From the NCBI GenBank assembly GCA_017744935.1, contig JAGIAI010000034.1:1-57130 (forward strand): a stretch of DNA of 57,130 nt, written 5' to 3'. Positions 42,341-50,636 of this stretch are shown here, piece by piece. The notes under the pieces are model-generated. The model did not search any database, was not told where the DNA came from, and worked only from the letters and a program-made list of their open reading frames with translations. Numbering within the stretch: the first letter of the stretch is position 1; every line of letters starts with the position of its first letter. Made by a program: the position numbers and the translations under genes. The stretch is from Variovorax sp. GTDB lineage: Bacteria > Pseudomonadota > Gammaproteobacteria > Burkholderiales > Burkholderiaceae_C.

Positions 42341-43405
42341 TCATCGGCCTTGCGCCCTTGTCGGGGTCTCCTGGAGGTGTCCATCGATGAATTCGAACCG
42401 GGCCGGGCCACGGGGGTGTTCATGGACCCGCCAGTGTATGTGCGACGTACCAATCTCCATATCGGCAGTCGCGAGCGTGTTCTCGTCGTCGGTGTCGGCC
42501 GGGTTCAGGCGAAGAATCGGGAATTCCGCATTGCCGGTGTCGCCGAGTATGGCGAGCGGATCGACCGGAAGATCTTGCCCCCGCGCGTCGTCGAGCAATG
42601 CATCGCCGCGCACCTGGCGGTGCCCGGAAGACCCGGTGATGATCTGCGGCAGGTTGCGCATCGACGGATGGATGGCGTGATTCGCATGAAGCGATGGCGC
42701 CGCGACAAGACGCACCGAACAAGCCAGCGAGCTGAACTCGACGCTCAGAAGATCGGTGCTTCCGACGTGCCCGAGCGTGAGGTGAAAGCCTCCCGCACGC
42801 GGCTGGCCGCGAAGCACGGAGACGGCAGCATCGAGCGTCGGCGCATCCAGCAGCGCCCTTGTGAGAACCATCCGTGGCACGCCGGGGCCGACATGCAGTT
42901 CGCGCAGGTTGTTCACCGCCATCGCGAGGCCCGTGTCCGTCACGGCGAACGTATGGCCCGGCAGCGAGCCCGGATAGACGAAGGAGACAAACCGCGGACC
43001 GCCCTCGACCTCGCACGCAGCAAGCGCACAGTGGCCCGCGAAGCCGGGGTCGCCGTCTTCGTTGTGCGTGATCCGCCGCTGCTTCGTGCCGGGCATCTGG
43101 ACCGTGGTGCAGCCGTCCGGCGCCATCGCCCACAGGTCGCCGCGGCAGTTCCACAGGAAGACATCGTCGAGCGGCAGGCCCAGGCCTTCGGCCAGGCCTT
43201 GCAGTTCCGACCAGATGTTTGCGAACCGCTCGCGGACCAGCGCGCTCATCACGGCAGCGCGTTCGCTGCCGCGCCATTGCATGACCCGAGCCCAAGCCTG
43301 GGTGTGCAAGAGGTGCCCGTGCACGGCGGCCGCTCCGAACTGCCCGAGCGCGCGCCCGGTTTCCAGCGGCGTCCCCGCGATATTGATCAACGACAACTTG
43401 GACAT
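42341..43405 (-). CDS. C45-family N-terminal-nucleophile hydrolase (isopenicillin-N acyltransferase-like)
   Basis: The 354-residue protein resembles the C45 family, whose proenzyme is cut autocatalytically before a cysteine. The expected site is DGCTT (Cys99), preceded by LGLPLDDVFLWNCRGDLWAM and followed by HNEDGDPGF. Family members cleave or exchange amide bonds of N-acylated amino acids, peptides or beta-lactams. Together with a polar amino-acid importer and an RpiR regulator, it probably releases an amino compound from an imported amide. The ATG at 43405 lies 2 bases downstream of the ATPase stop on the minus strand. Confidence 0.85.
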   Translation of the reverse strand: MSKLSLINIAGTPLETGRALGQFGAAAVHGHLLHTQAWARVMQWRGSERAAVMSALVRERFANIWSELQGLAEGLGLPLDDVFLWNCRGDLWAMAPDGCTTVQMPGTKQRRITHNEDGDPGFAGHCALAACEVEGGPRFVSFVYPGSLPGHTFAVTDTGLAMAVNNLRELHVGPGVPRMVLTRALLDAPTLDAAVSVLRGQPRAGGFHLTLGHVGSTDLLSVEFSSLACSVRLVAAPSLHANHAIHPSMRNLPQIITGSSGHRQVRGDALLDDARGQDLPVDPLAILGDTGNAEFPILRLNPADTDDENTLATADMEIGTSHIHWRVHEHPRGPARFEFIDGHLQETPTRAQGR

Positions 43406-43406
43406 G

Positions 43407-44135
43407 TCACTCGACGTGTTGAAGAAATTCGCGCAGCCGCTGGTTCGGCGGGTTGTCCAGCAGCTCCGCAGGCGGACCATCGACCGTGATGTGGCCGTGC
43501 TCCATGAAGATGAGGCGGGTGCCCACCTTGCGCGCGAAGGCCATCTCGTGCGTGACGACGATCATCGTCATGCCTTCCTCCGCGAGCGCCTGCATCACGC
43601 GGAGGACTTCCTGGCGCAGCTCGGGGTCCAGCGCGGAAGTCGGCTCGTCGAACAGCATCAGCTTCGGGCGGACTGCCAGCGCCCGCGCGATGGCCACCCG
43701 TTGCTGCTGGCCGCCCGACAGCTCGCTCGGGTAGTGACCGGCGCGCTCGGCAAGGCCGACCTTCGCGAGCAGCTCGCGTGCCTGCGCCTCCGCGTCGGGG
43801 CGCCGTGTTCCGCGCACCTGCCGCGGGCCGAAGGCGACGTTCTCCAATGCCGTCATCTGCGGAAACAGATTGAACTGCTGGAACACCATGCCGGCTTCCT
43901 GTCGTATCTCGCGCACCTGCGCCTTGCTGCCGCGCACGCTGATGCCGCCGACACGCAGGTCCCCGTCATCGATCTGTTCGAGCGCGTTGATGCAACGCAG
44001 GAGCGTCGACTTGCCCGAACCCGACGGACCGATGAGGACGACGACCTCGCCCTGGCCGATCTGCAGATCGACCTCTTCCAGCACGACCGTCTTGCCGAAG
44101 CGCTTGGTGACGCCCGTGAACTCGACCATCTTCAT
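43407..44135 (-). CDS. Polar amino-acid ABC transporter ATPase (GlnQ-type)
   Basis: The 242-residue ATPase has Walker A GPSGSGKST, the Q-loop segment VFQQFNLFPQMTALENV, signature LSGGQQQRVAIARAL and Walker B LMLFDEPTSALDPE, as in the HisP/GlnQ subfamily. The start is the ATG at 44135, which overlaps the permease stop (ATGA); the frame is open farther upstream inside the permease gene. It energises the importer formed with the next two genes. Confidence 0.94.
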   Translation of the reverse strand: MKMVEFTGVTKRFGKTVVLEEVDLQIGQGEVVVLIGPSGSGKSTLLRCINALEQIDDGDLRVGGISVRGSKAQVREIRQEAGMVFQQFNLFPQMTALENVAFGPRQVRGTRRPDAEAQARELLAKVGLAERAGHYPSELSGGQQQRVAIARALAVRPKLMLFDEPTSALDPELRQEVLRVMQALAEEGMTMIVVTHEMAFARKVGTRLIFMEHGHITVDGPPAELLDNPPNQRLREFLQHVE

Positions 44136-44788
44136 AGGATCCTCATCCGGTTCTCGACCATGCGCAATGAGAAGGTCAGCACGCCGATCAGCGCCAGGTA
44201 GATCAGCGCCACGGCGGACCAGACCTCGACGGCCCGAAAGTTCGCCGCCATGATCTCCTGGCCCTGGCGGGTGAGCTCGCCCACGCCGATCACGATGAAC
44301 AGCGACGTGTCCTTCAGGCTCACGATGAACTGATTGCCCAGCGGCGGCGTCATGCGGCGGAACGCGACCGGCCCGATCACGAAAGCCAGCACGCGCCATC
44401 CCGGCATGCCGAGCGCAAGGCCGGCTTCGCGCAGCCCGCGCGGCACCGACAGGAAGCTGCCGCGCACGATCTCCGAGATGTAGGCCCCCGAGTTGACAAT
44501 GATCGAGGTCACGGCAGCCGTCATCGGATCGACGCGGACCCCGAGCAGTACCGGCAACGCAAAGTAGATGAACATCACCTGCACGACGATTGGCGTGCCC
44601 CGCACGAACTCGACGTAGATGAGCGCGATGCTGCTCACGAACCGATTGCCGTAGGCGCGCATCAAGCCGAACAACAGGCCCACCGCCACACCGCCGGCGA
44701 GGCCGACGACGGTGATGAAGACGGTGAGCTTCGCCCCCTGCAGCAGCGCCGGCATGGAGCTGCCAATGACGGACCAGTCAAATTCCAT
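44132..44788 (-). CDS. Polar amino-acid ABC transporter permease (GlnP/HisM-type)
   Basis: The 218-residue membrane protein has the family start (LLQGAKLTVFITVVGLAGGV), VEFVRGTPIVVQVMFIYF and the coupling loop EAGLALGMPGWRVLAFVIGP. Only one permease gene is present, so the channel is probably a homodimer. The ligand is likely a polar amino acid or a derivative of one. Confidence 0.94.
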   Translation of the reverse strand: MEFDWSVIGSSMPALLQGAKLTVFITVVGLAGGVAVGLLFGLMRAYGNRFVSSIALIYVEFVRGTPIVVQVMFIYFALPVLLGVRVDPMTAAVTSIIVNSGAYISEIVRGSFLSVPRGLREAGLALGMPGWRVLAFVIGPVAFRRMTPPLGNQFIVSLKDTSLFIVIGVGELTRQGQEIMAANFRAVEVWSAVALIYLALIGVLTFSLRMVENRMRIL

Positions 44789-44810
44789 GATGAATGCGGC
44801 TGGTGTGCGT

Positions 44811-45560
44811 TCAGGGCTTCGGCGGTTCGGTGCCGAACCACTTCTTGTAGATCACGACGTAGCGACCGTCCGCCTTGATCTTCGCGAGCGCGCCGTTGAC
44901 TTGCGCAACCAGAGGGCTCCCCTTCGGAAAGCCGATGCCGTACTGATGCGCCATCATCTGCGTGCCGACCGCCTTCACCTTGCCCTTGCCGGCCGTGGAG
45001 ATGTAGTACAGCACGTTGGGCGTGTCGTGCATTGCTGCGTCGACGCGGCCGGTCTGCAGTTCGAGGTAGGCGTTGTCGATGTTCGGGAACTGGCGCAGTT
45101 CCGTTCCAGCGAAATTTGCCTTTGCATAGTCGGCCGCGGAGGTGCCGGTCTTGACGGCGAGCTGCTTGCCCTTGAGGTCGGCGGCGCCCTGGATCGGGCT
45201 GTCGGCTGGCATCATCAGCATGAAGCCGCTGTCGTAGTAGCCGTCGGAGAAGTCGATGGCCTTCTTGCGTTCGTCCTTGATCGTGATGCCCGCCAGGCCG
45301 ACATCGACGTTCTTGGTCTGCAGCGCCGGCAGGATGCCGTTGAAGTCCATCGGCTGGAGCTTGTAGTCGAGCTTGAGTTCCTTCGCGACGGCATCCCACA
45401 GGTCGATGTCGAAGCCGACGTACTTGTCGCCTTGCTTGAACTCGAAAGGCACGAAGGCAGTATCGACCGCGACGACGAGTGTCTCGGCGCGGGCGGCCTG
45501 CCCGAGAAGCGCGAGCGCACCGAGCGCAGCGACGGCGAATCTGGCGAGTAGCTTGTTCAT
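44811..45560 (-). CDS. Polar amino-acid ABC transporter substrate-binding protein (GlnH/FliY-type)
   Basis: The 249-residue periplasmic protein has a signal peptide cleaved near AARAET (about residue 25). The type 2 binding fold follows: VVAVDTAFVPFEFKQGD, GFDIDLWDAVAKEL and the lobe motif VDVGLAGITIKDERKKAIDFSD. It is the first gene of the minus-strand unit (importer, hydrolase, RpiR). The start has AAAGGA 6 bases upstream. It is divergent from the crotonase gene across a 124-base gap with a perfect palindrome. Confidence 0.94.
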   Translation of the reverse strand: MNKLLARFAVAALGALALLGQAARAETLVVAVDTAFVPFEFKQGDKYVGFDIDLWDAVAKELKLDYKLQPMDFNGILPALQTKNVDVGLAGITIKDERKKAIDFSDGYYDSGFMLMMPADSPIQGAADLKGKQLAVKTGTSAADYAKANFAGTELRQFPNIDNAYLELQTGRVDAAMHDTPNVLYYISTAGKGKVKAVGTQMMAHQYGIGFPKGSPLVAQVNGALAKIKADGRYVVIYKKWFGTEPPKP

Positions 45561-45627
45561 GGACGTTCCTTTGTCGATGGTGAAGTCAGCGACGAAGATG
45601 TGCAATCTGATTTGCTTCATTCATCGT

Positions 45628-45647
45628 GACGCAAATATACTTGCGTC
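45628..45647. promoter_or_regulatory. Perfect palindrome between the importer and crotonase operons
   Basis: GACGCAAATATACTTGCGTC has 7-base inverted arms around ATATAC. It is centred in the 45561-45684 divergent gap, where one regulator could control both operons. The RpiR protein encoded at the end of the minus-strand unit is the best candidate, by position only. Further TTGC/GCAA half-sites lie nearby (45612-45616, 45659-45663). Confidence 0.55.
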
Positions 45648-45684
45648 TTCACACGAATGCAAGTTTCTTTTCAGGAGACCCGCG

Positions 45685-46467
45685 GTGAGCTACGAAACCA
45701 TCCTCTATTCCGTCGCGGACGGTGTTGCCGAGATCCGGCTGAACCGTCCGCACCGCCTGAACGCGGTCACGCAGCAGCTCTACGACGAGCTGAACGATGC
45801 ACTGGGCGCTGCACAGGACGATCGCAACGTGCGCGTCGTCCTGCTCACCGGCGAGGGCCGCGCCTTCTGCGTCGGCGCCGACCTCAAGGAGCACAAGGCC
45901 GGCCGAAGCGCCTTCGACCGGCGGCAGTACCTGCAAGGCGAGCAGATCGTCTGCAAGCGGCTGATGACGTTGAAGCAGCCGGTGGTCGCCGCCGTGCAAG
46001 GCTACGCGCTTGGTGCCGGCGCGGAACTCGCGATCGCCTCCGACTTCCTGCTGATGTCCGAGAGCGCGCAAATCGGTTTGCCGGAGATCAGCATCGGCAA
46101 CTTCCTGGGTGGCGGCGTCACCGTGCTGCTGCCGCGACTGGTGGGCCTCGCAAAGGCTCGCGAGCTCGTGTTCCTCGGCGAACGCATCGGCGGCCAAGAA
46201 GCGGTCCGGATCGGCCTGGCAAGTCGCTGGTTTCCCGATGCGGGCTTTCCCGACGACGCGCGCGCGTTCGCGAAGCGCATCGCGACCAAGGCGCCGTTCT
46301 CGATGCAACTGGCCAAGGAGCAACTGAACTTCGCGGCCGAGAGCACGCTCGACGCCGCTCTTCGCGCCGAACTGGAAGGCATGGTGTTCGTCGGCACGAC
46401 GCGCGACTGGCAGGAAGGCGTGGACGCGTTCGCCGAGAAGCGCACACCGGTGTTCAGGGGTGAATGA
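45685..46467 (+). CDS. Enoyl-CoA hydratase (crotonase family)
   Basis: The 260-residue crotonase has RAFCVGADL and both hydratase glutamates, in GYALGAGAE and GLPEISIGNF, so hydration or a related lyase reaction is likely. It starts at a GTG at 45685 with AGGAGA 6 bases upstream; the upstream open frame crosses the promoter and is rejected. It is the first gene of a unit with an acyl-CoA synthetase, a DUF4863 protein and a broken nitroreductase. Its stop overlaps the synthetase start. Confidence 0.9.
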   Translation: MSYETILYSVADGVAEIRLNRPHRLNAVTQQLYDELNDALGAAQDDRNVRVVLLTGEGRAFCVGADLKEHKAGRSAFDRRQYLQGEQIVCKRLMTLKQPVVAAVQGYALGAGAELAIASDFLLMSESAQIGLPEISIGNFLGGGVTVLLPRLVGLAKARELVFLGERIGGQEAVRIGLASRWFPDAGFPDDARAFAKRIATKAPFSMQLAKEQLNFAAESTLDAALRAELEGMVFVGTTRDWQEGVDAFAEKRTPVFRGE

Positions 46468-48653
46468 CGATGAACCCCTTGAACCCCATCTTCTATCCGG
46501 CGTCGATCGCAATCATCGGCGCGTCGAAAGACCCGACCAAGCGCGGCTTCCGTTCGATCCAGAAGCTGCTCGAAGACGGCTTCCAGGGCGAGATCTACCC
46601 GGTGAACCCGAAAGAAGTGAGCATTCTCGGCAAGCCGGCCTATCCGGCGCTCGCCGCGATCCCGGGCCCCGTCGACCTCGCGCTGGTCTGCACGCCGGCG
46701 ATGAGCTTGCCCGACGTCATCGAGCAATGTGGCGCCAAAGGCGTGAAGGGCGCGGTGGTACTGGCGGGCGGGTTCGCCGAAGCCGGCCCTGAAGGCATCG
46801 AACTGCAGGCACGAATGGTGGAAGCGGCTCGCCGCCATGGCGTGCGAATCGTCGGACCGAACACGTCGGGCATCTTCAACACGCACGCGCACAGCAACAT
46901 CGTCGGCTTCTCGAATCTGGCGGCAGGCGGCATCGGGCTTCTGTCGCAGTCGGGGAACATGGCGCTCTCGCTCGTGACCGAAGCACAGGGCAACGGGCAC
47001 ATCGGCCTGTCGACCTACGTGGGCATCGGAAACGAATCCGACATCCGGTTTCACGAGTACCTTCAGTACATGCGCGACGACAGCAACACCAAGGTGGTGA
47101 TCGCGTACGTCGAGGGCATGCAGGAAGGCCGCCGCTTCCTTGACGCGCTGCGCAGCGTCGCACGCGAGAAGCCGGTGGTCATCTACAAGTCCGGCCGAAC
47201 CAATGCGGGCCGTAGTTCCGCACAGTCACACACTGGCGCACTGGCCGGCGACTACGCGGTGAGCGAAGGCGTGCTGCGCCAGGCCGGCGCGATCATCGCG
47301 CGCAAGTCCGACGAGATCCTGTCGCTGGCCGAAGCGCTCTTGCTGCAGCCCCCGATGCCGATGCGTCGCGTTGCCGTGCTCGCCGATGGCGGCGGTCACG
47401 CAACCATCGCCGCAGACGTGCTGACCGAGCAGGGTTTGTCGATCGCAAAGCTGGCCGAGCGGACCAAGCAGAAGCTAGCGGCGATCCTGCCGTCGTCGGC
47501 CTCGGTGGCCAACCCGGTCGATGTCGCTGGCGGCACCGACTCGAATCCTGCGGTGTTCGCCGAGTGCGCGAGCCTCCTGCTGGCGGACCCGGGTGTCGAC
47601 GCGTTGCTCGTCACAGGCCTCTTCGGCGGCTACGGGGTGCGTTTTTCTCCGACCTTGACGGACGTCGAGATGGAGACGTCCCGGCGCATCGCGGAACTGC
47701 ATCGCGAGTTCGGCAAGCCGGTGCTGATTCACAGCCTCTACGGCAGCCTGCACGGTGACCTGCGACCGAAGCCGCTGACGCTGATTCGCGAACTCGGCAT
47801 TCCAGTCTACGACTCGCTCGAACGTGCAGTGCGTTGCGTTCGCGGGCTCGCCGAGTTCGGCGAAGCGCAACGTCGGGCGATGCCGATCGGCGACACACCA
47901 CCCGTGCGCGCCAAGCGCTTCGCGGAGGTGCTGCGTACCTGTCGGCGCGAAGGTCGCAACGTGGTCCTCGAACCCGAGGCACGTGACGCGCTGGAAGACG
48001 CGGGGGTCGAGATGCTGGCACCGGCCATCGTCGCGCGCACCGCGGACGAAGCGGTCGAGGCCTACGAACGACTGGACGGGGTGCCTGTCGCGATGAAGGT
48101 CGTCTCGCGCGACATCGTCCACAAGACCGATGCGGGCGGTGTTCTTTTGAACCTGACCGACGAGGCCGGCGTGCGCGCGGCGTTTGACCGGATCGTCGAG
48201 AGCGGCAACAACTACACCCGCTCACAGCTCGGGCGCGAAGCCGACCTTACGGGCGTGCTGGTCACGCCGATGGCACCCAGAGGCGGCGTCGAAGTGATCA
48301 TCGGCGTCGTGCGCGACCCGAGCTACGGGCCCGTACTGATGTTCGGGCTCGGTGGCGTGCTCGTCGAATTGCTGAAGGACGTCGTCTTCCGGTCCCTGCC
48401 GCTGACCGAGGACGATGCACGCTCGATGCTGACGGAAATCCGCGCGAGCAGGATTCTCGACGGCGTGCGCGGAGCGCCGCCGGTGGACAAGGAAGCGCTG
48501 GTTCGCCTGATGCTCGGCGTCTCGGCGCTGTGTGCCAACTACCCGGAAATCGCCGAGCTCGACCTGAACCCGGTGCTTGCGTATCCGAACGGTGTCGGCA
48601 TCCTTGATGCGCGCATCCTGCTCGAAGATGCGAACGCTGCCTCGAGGAAGTGA
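46464..48653 (+). CDS. ADP-forming acyl-CoA synthetase (acetate-CoA ligase type, fused alpha-beta)
   Basis: The 729-residue protein joins a CoA-binding Rossmann domain (about 1-135), succinyl-CoA-ligase-like flavodoxin domains (about 145-460, with SQSGNMA at 161-167 and the likely phosphohistidine His256 in SHTGALAG) and an ATP-grasp domain (about 490-725, with VAMKVVSRDIVHKTDAGGV). It is an NDP-forming synthetase that makes an acyl-CoA from an acid, or the reverse. Members in catabolic operons act on aromatic or other acids. The start may be the ATG at 46464 or 46470. Confidence 0.92.
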   Translation: MTMNPLNPIFYPASIAIIGASKDPTKRGFRSIQKLLEDGFQGEIYPVNPKEVSILGKPAYPALAAIPGPVDLALVCTPAMSLPDVIEQCGAKGVKGAVVLAGGFAEAGPEGIELQARMVEAARRHGVRIVGPNTSGIFNTHAHSNIVGFSNLAAGGIGLLSQSGNMALSLVTEAQGNGHIGLSTYVGIGNESDIRFHEYLQYMRDDSNTKVVIAYVEGMQEGRRFLDALRSVAREKPVVIYKSGRTNAGRSSAQSHTGALAGDYAVSEGVLRQAGAIIARKSDEILSLAEALLLQPPMPMRRVAVLADGGGHATIAADVLTEQGLSIAKLAERTKQKLAAILPSSASVANPVDVAGGTDSNPAVFAECASLLLADPGVDALLVTGLFGGYGVRFSPTLTDVEMETSRRIAELHREFGKPVLIHSLYGSLHGDLRPKPLTLIRELGIPVYDSLERAVRCVRGLAEFGEAQRRAMPIGDTPPVRAKRFAEVLRTCRREGRNVVLEPEARDALEDAGVEMLAPAIVARTADEAVEAYERLDGVPVAMKVVSRDIVHKTDAGGVLLNLTDEAGVRAAFDRIVESGNNYTRSQLGREADLTGVLVTPMAPRGGVEVIIGVVRDPSYGPVLMFGLGGVLVELLKDVVFRSLPLTEDDARSMLTEIRASRILDGVRGAPPVDKEALVRLMLGVSALCANYPEIAELDLNPVLAYPNGVGILDARILLEDANAASRK

Positions 48654-48658
48654 AGGAC

Positions 48659-49129
48659 ATGACCACCGGCACCGAGGTCGAGCGCTGGTTGAACCGGAAG
48701 TACGGGCCTGACAGCGAGCTCTACCAGACCCTCGCTCACCTGATCCGGACCGGCGTGAACGATGGCTGGGCCGCGAACATCGAGATCGACGGCCCGACGT
48801 ACCGCCGCAGTCGCATCGCAGCGCCTTCCGAGCGAACGCTCCACTTCAGCATCACCGCCGTGTACATGGACAGCACCGGGAACAGCCAAGGTCATGCCGA
48901 TCACCGGTTCCGCGGGCAATACCACGGGCACCCTTACGGCGAGTTCAACATGGTCGTGCCGCTGCATCCCGGGGCCGCCCTCAATGGCCCGAATGGCTGG
49001 TGCGCCAGCGGCTGGACCGCGCCGTCGCCTGGCAGTCAACACTATCCGGAAGCAAAGGGCGGTGCGGTCATTGCGCTGTCCTTCCTGCCCTCCGGACGGA
49101 TCTCGTACCACGACGCACCGCAGGAGTGA
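48659..49129 (+). CDS. DUF4863/PnbB-like protein (4-hydroxylaminobenzoate lyase family)
   Basis: The 156-residue protein resembles DUF4863, a family that includes PnbB, the lyase converting 4-hydroxylaminobenzoate to protocatechuate and ammonia. Conserved-looking features are GQYHGHPYGEFNMVVPL, the GP-GW pair, and GGAVIALSFLPSGRISY near the end; the histidines may bind metal. The nitroreductase remnant directly downstream is the expected PnbA-like partner, which supports the assignment. The ATG at 48659 is used; a GTG at 48650 is too close to its ribosome-binding site. The substrate may differ from nitrobenzoate. Confidence 0.75.
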   Translation: MTTGTEVERWLNRKYGPDSELYQTLAHLIRTGVNDGWAANIEIDGPTYRRSRIAAPSERTLHFSITAVYMDSTGNSQGHADHRFRGQYHGHPYGEFNMVVPLHPGAALNGPNGWCASGWTAPSPGSQHYPEAKGGAVIALSFLPSGRISYHDAPQE

Positions 49130-49133
49130 TGCC

Positions 49134-49621
49134 ATGACGCAGACAGCGAACTCCTGGCCCCAGGAACGCATTGCCGAATGCGTTTCAAGCGTCGTGCGTT
49201 CCCGGCGCTCGGTTCGTGCATTCAAGTCGGAGCCGCTACGTCGCGAACTCGTGGAAGAAATCTTGGAGGAGGCAGCGACCGCACCGAGCGGAACTTCTCA
49301 TTCTTCGGTGCACCCGTGGGCCTTGTCTTCACCATCGACCGCAGACTGAAGCCGCACAGCTGGATCGACCTCGGCCTTTTCGCGCAGAACGTGATGATTG
49401 CCGCGAAGGCGCGCGGCATCGATACCTGCCCGCAGGTAGCCTTCGCGCCGTTCCACGACGTGATCGCGACGCATCTGAATCTGCCGCCCGCAGAGGTGAC
49501 CGCCTTCGGCATGTCCATGGGATACGGCGATCCGGATGCCGAGGTGAATCAGGCGGGCATGCCCCGGGAGCGCGTGCATGACTTCGCGCGGCTGGTGGGC
49601 TTTCCGGAAAGCCTGCACTGA
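49134..49621 (+). pseudogene. Nitroreductase family, inactivated by internal deletion and frameshift
   Basis: The first 54 codons read as a nitroreductase N-terminus (RRSVRAF, then EEILEEAATAPSGT), but the frame then runs into unrelated residues and stops at 49347-49349. From about 49287 another frame gives the C-terminal half (RNFSFFGAPVGLVFTIDRR, DTCPQVAFAPFHD, GMSMGYGDPDAEVN) to the stop at 49619-49621. Roughly 55-60 residues in between, including the expected Asn/Gln-Pro-Trp segment after PSGT, are missing. Normal members have about 220 residues. The ATG at 49134 still has AGGAG. The product cannot be a functional FMN nitroreductase. Confidence 0.85.
49286..49294 (+). repeat. Deletion junction GAGCGGAAC in the nitroreductase pseudogene
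   Basis: The nine bases can be read as the end of the N-terminal part (in frame CCG-AGC-GGA-AC) and as the start of the C-terminal part (GAG-CGG-AAC, Glu-Arg-Asn). An intact gene would be expected to have this nonamer, or most of it, twice, and recombination between the copies would give the present sequence with its frame change. Confidence 0.6.
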
Positions 49622-49642
49622 GAAATCGACCGGGCCCAGGTT

Positions 49643-49834
49643 CTAGCGCCCAAGATCCTTCGCACTCACACCCGCGATGCCCCAGTTCTCCTTGGGCACG
49701 TCTTGCAGCCACACGCGCACGTTGGCCTTGGGTGCACCGACGGCCTCGACGATGGCCTCGGTGACCTTCTCGATCAACGCGCGCTTCTGCTCCTCGGTTC
49801 GTCCTTCGATGAGGTAGATCTGTGCGAATGGCAT
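49643..49834 (-). CDS. dmpI: 4-oxalocrotonate tautomerase
   Basis: The 63-residue protein begins Met-Pro, and the Pro is the catalytic base after Met removal. The rest (FAQIYLIEGRTEEQKRALIE, RVWLQDVPKENWGIAG) is typical of the 62-63-residue 4-OT family, including the Arg residues that bind oxalocrotonate. It converts 4-oxalocrotonate to its keto form in the meta pathway. It is the last gene of the dmp operon, 10 bases after dmpH. Confidence 0.93.
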   Translation of the reverse strand: MPFAQIYLIEGRTEEQKRALIEKVTEAIVEAVGAPKANVRVWLQDVPKENWGIAGVSAKDLGR

Positions 49835-49844
49835 GGTGTCCTCC

Positions 49845-50636
49845 TCATTCCACGAAGCGCAGGCCGACACTGCCCATGCCTTGCACGCGCAGCGTGACGG
49901 AATCGCCCGCCGCAACGGCCACCGCCTCCGTGATGCCGCCCGAAAGGATCAGCGTGCCCGCCGGAATCTCCTCGCCACGCGCGCCGAGGTGATTGGCCAG
50001 CATCGCGATCGCAGCCGCCGGATGGCCCAGCACCGCCGCACCCGCCCCGAAAGCGACGGGCTCGCCGTTCTTTTCCAGCACGATGCCGATGGTGCGCAGG
50101 TCGACTTCCGAGGCCGGTATCGCACGGCCGCCGACGACGAAGCGTGCCGCAGAGGTGTTGTCCGCCACGACGCTCTTCAGGTCGAACTTGAAGTCGCGGT
50201 AGCGGCTGTCGATGACCTCGATGCCCGGCAGCACGAAGTCCGTGGCCGCGAGCACCGCGCCGATGTGGCAGCCGGGCCCTTTCAACGCGCGTCGCGTGAC
50301 GAAGGCGATCTCCGGCTCGACCTTGGGATGAATGAGTTCGCTCACGCGGCACTCTCCGCCCTCGGGCACCGCGAAGTTGTCGGCCAGGAAGCCGAAGACC
50401 GGCGTCGCCACGCCCATCTGCTTCATCTTGGCGTGCGAGGTCAATCCGGCCTTCAGGCCGATGATGCGGGTGCCGCGATCGGTCTTGCGCCGCCGGATCG
50501 CATCCTGGATGGCGTAGGCGTCGTCCCAATCCATCTGCGGATGCTCGTCGGTGATCTTCGGCGTGTCGCGCGCTTCGATCTCGCAGGATTCGAGATGCGC
50601 GGCGAGGCCGGCAATGGTTCGTGCGTCGAGTTTCAT
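49845..50636 (-). CDS. dmpH: 4-oxalocrotonate decarboxylase
   Basis: The 263-residue protein belongs to the hydratase/decarboxylase family of fumarylacetoacetase-like fold. The metal-binding segment is seen in VEPEIAFVTRRALKGPG, and LPGIEVIDSRYRDFKFD follows. It decarboxylates 4-oxalocrotonate to 2-hydroxypenta-2,4-dienoate. It is related to dmpE in the same operon; gene order (after dmpG) decides which is which. The start overlaps the dmpG stop (ATGA). Confidence 0.92.
   Translation of the reverse strand: MKLDARTIAGLAAHLESCEIEARDTPKITDEHPQMDWDDAYAIQDAIRRRKTDRGTRIIGLKAGLTSHAKMKQMGVATPVFGFLADNFAVPEGGECRVSELIHPKVEPEIAFVTRRALKGPGCHIGAVLAATDFVLPGIEVIDSRYRDFKFDLKSVVADNTSAARFVVGGRAIPASEVDLRTIGIVLEKNGEPVAFGAGAAVLGHPAAAIAMLANHLGARGEEIPAGTLILSGGITEAVAVAAGDSVTLRVQGMGSVGLRFVE

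Noticed and set aside
42297..42453. Longer starts (42384, 42423, 42453) for the RpiR regulator.
   Set aside because: They overlap the hydrolase gene by 43 to over 100 bases, have no clear ribosome-binding site and add a low-complexity N-terminus.
49134..49349. The nitroreductase N-terminal fragment as a separate small gene.
   Set aside because: Its last 17 residues are unrelated to the family and the C-terminal half follows in another frame, so it is a remnant.
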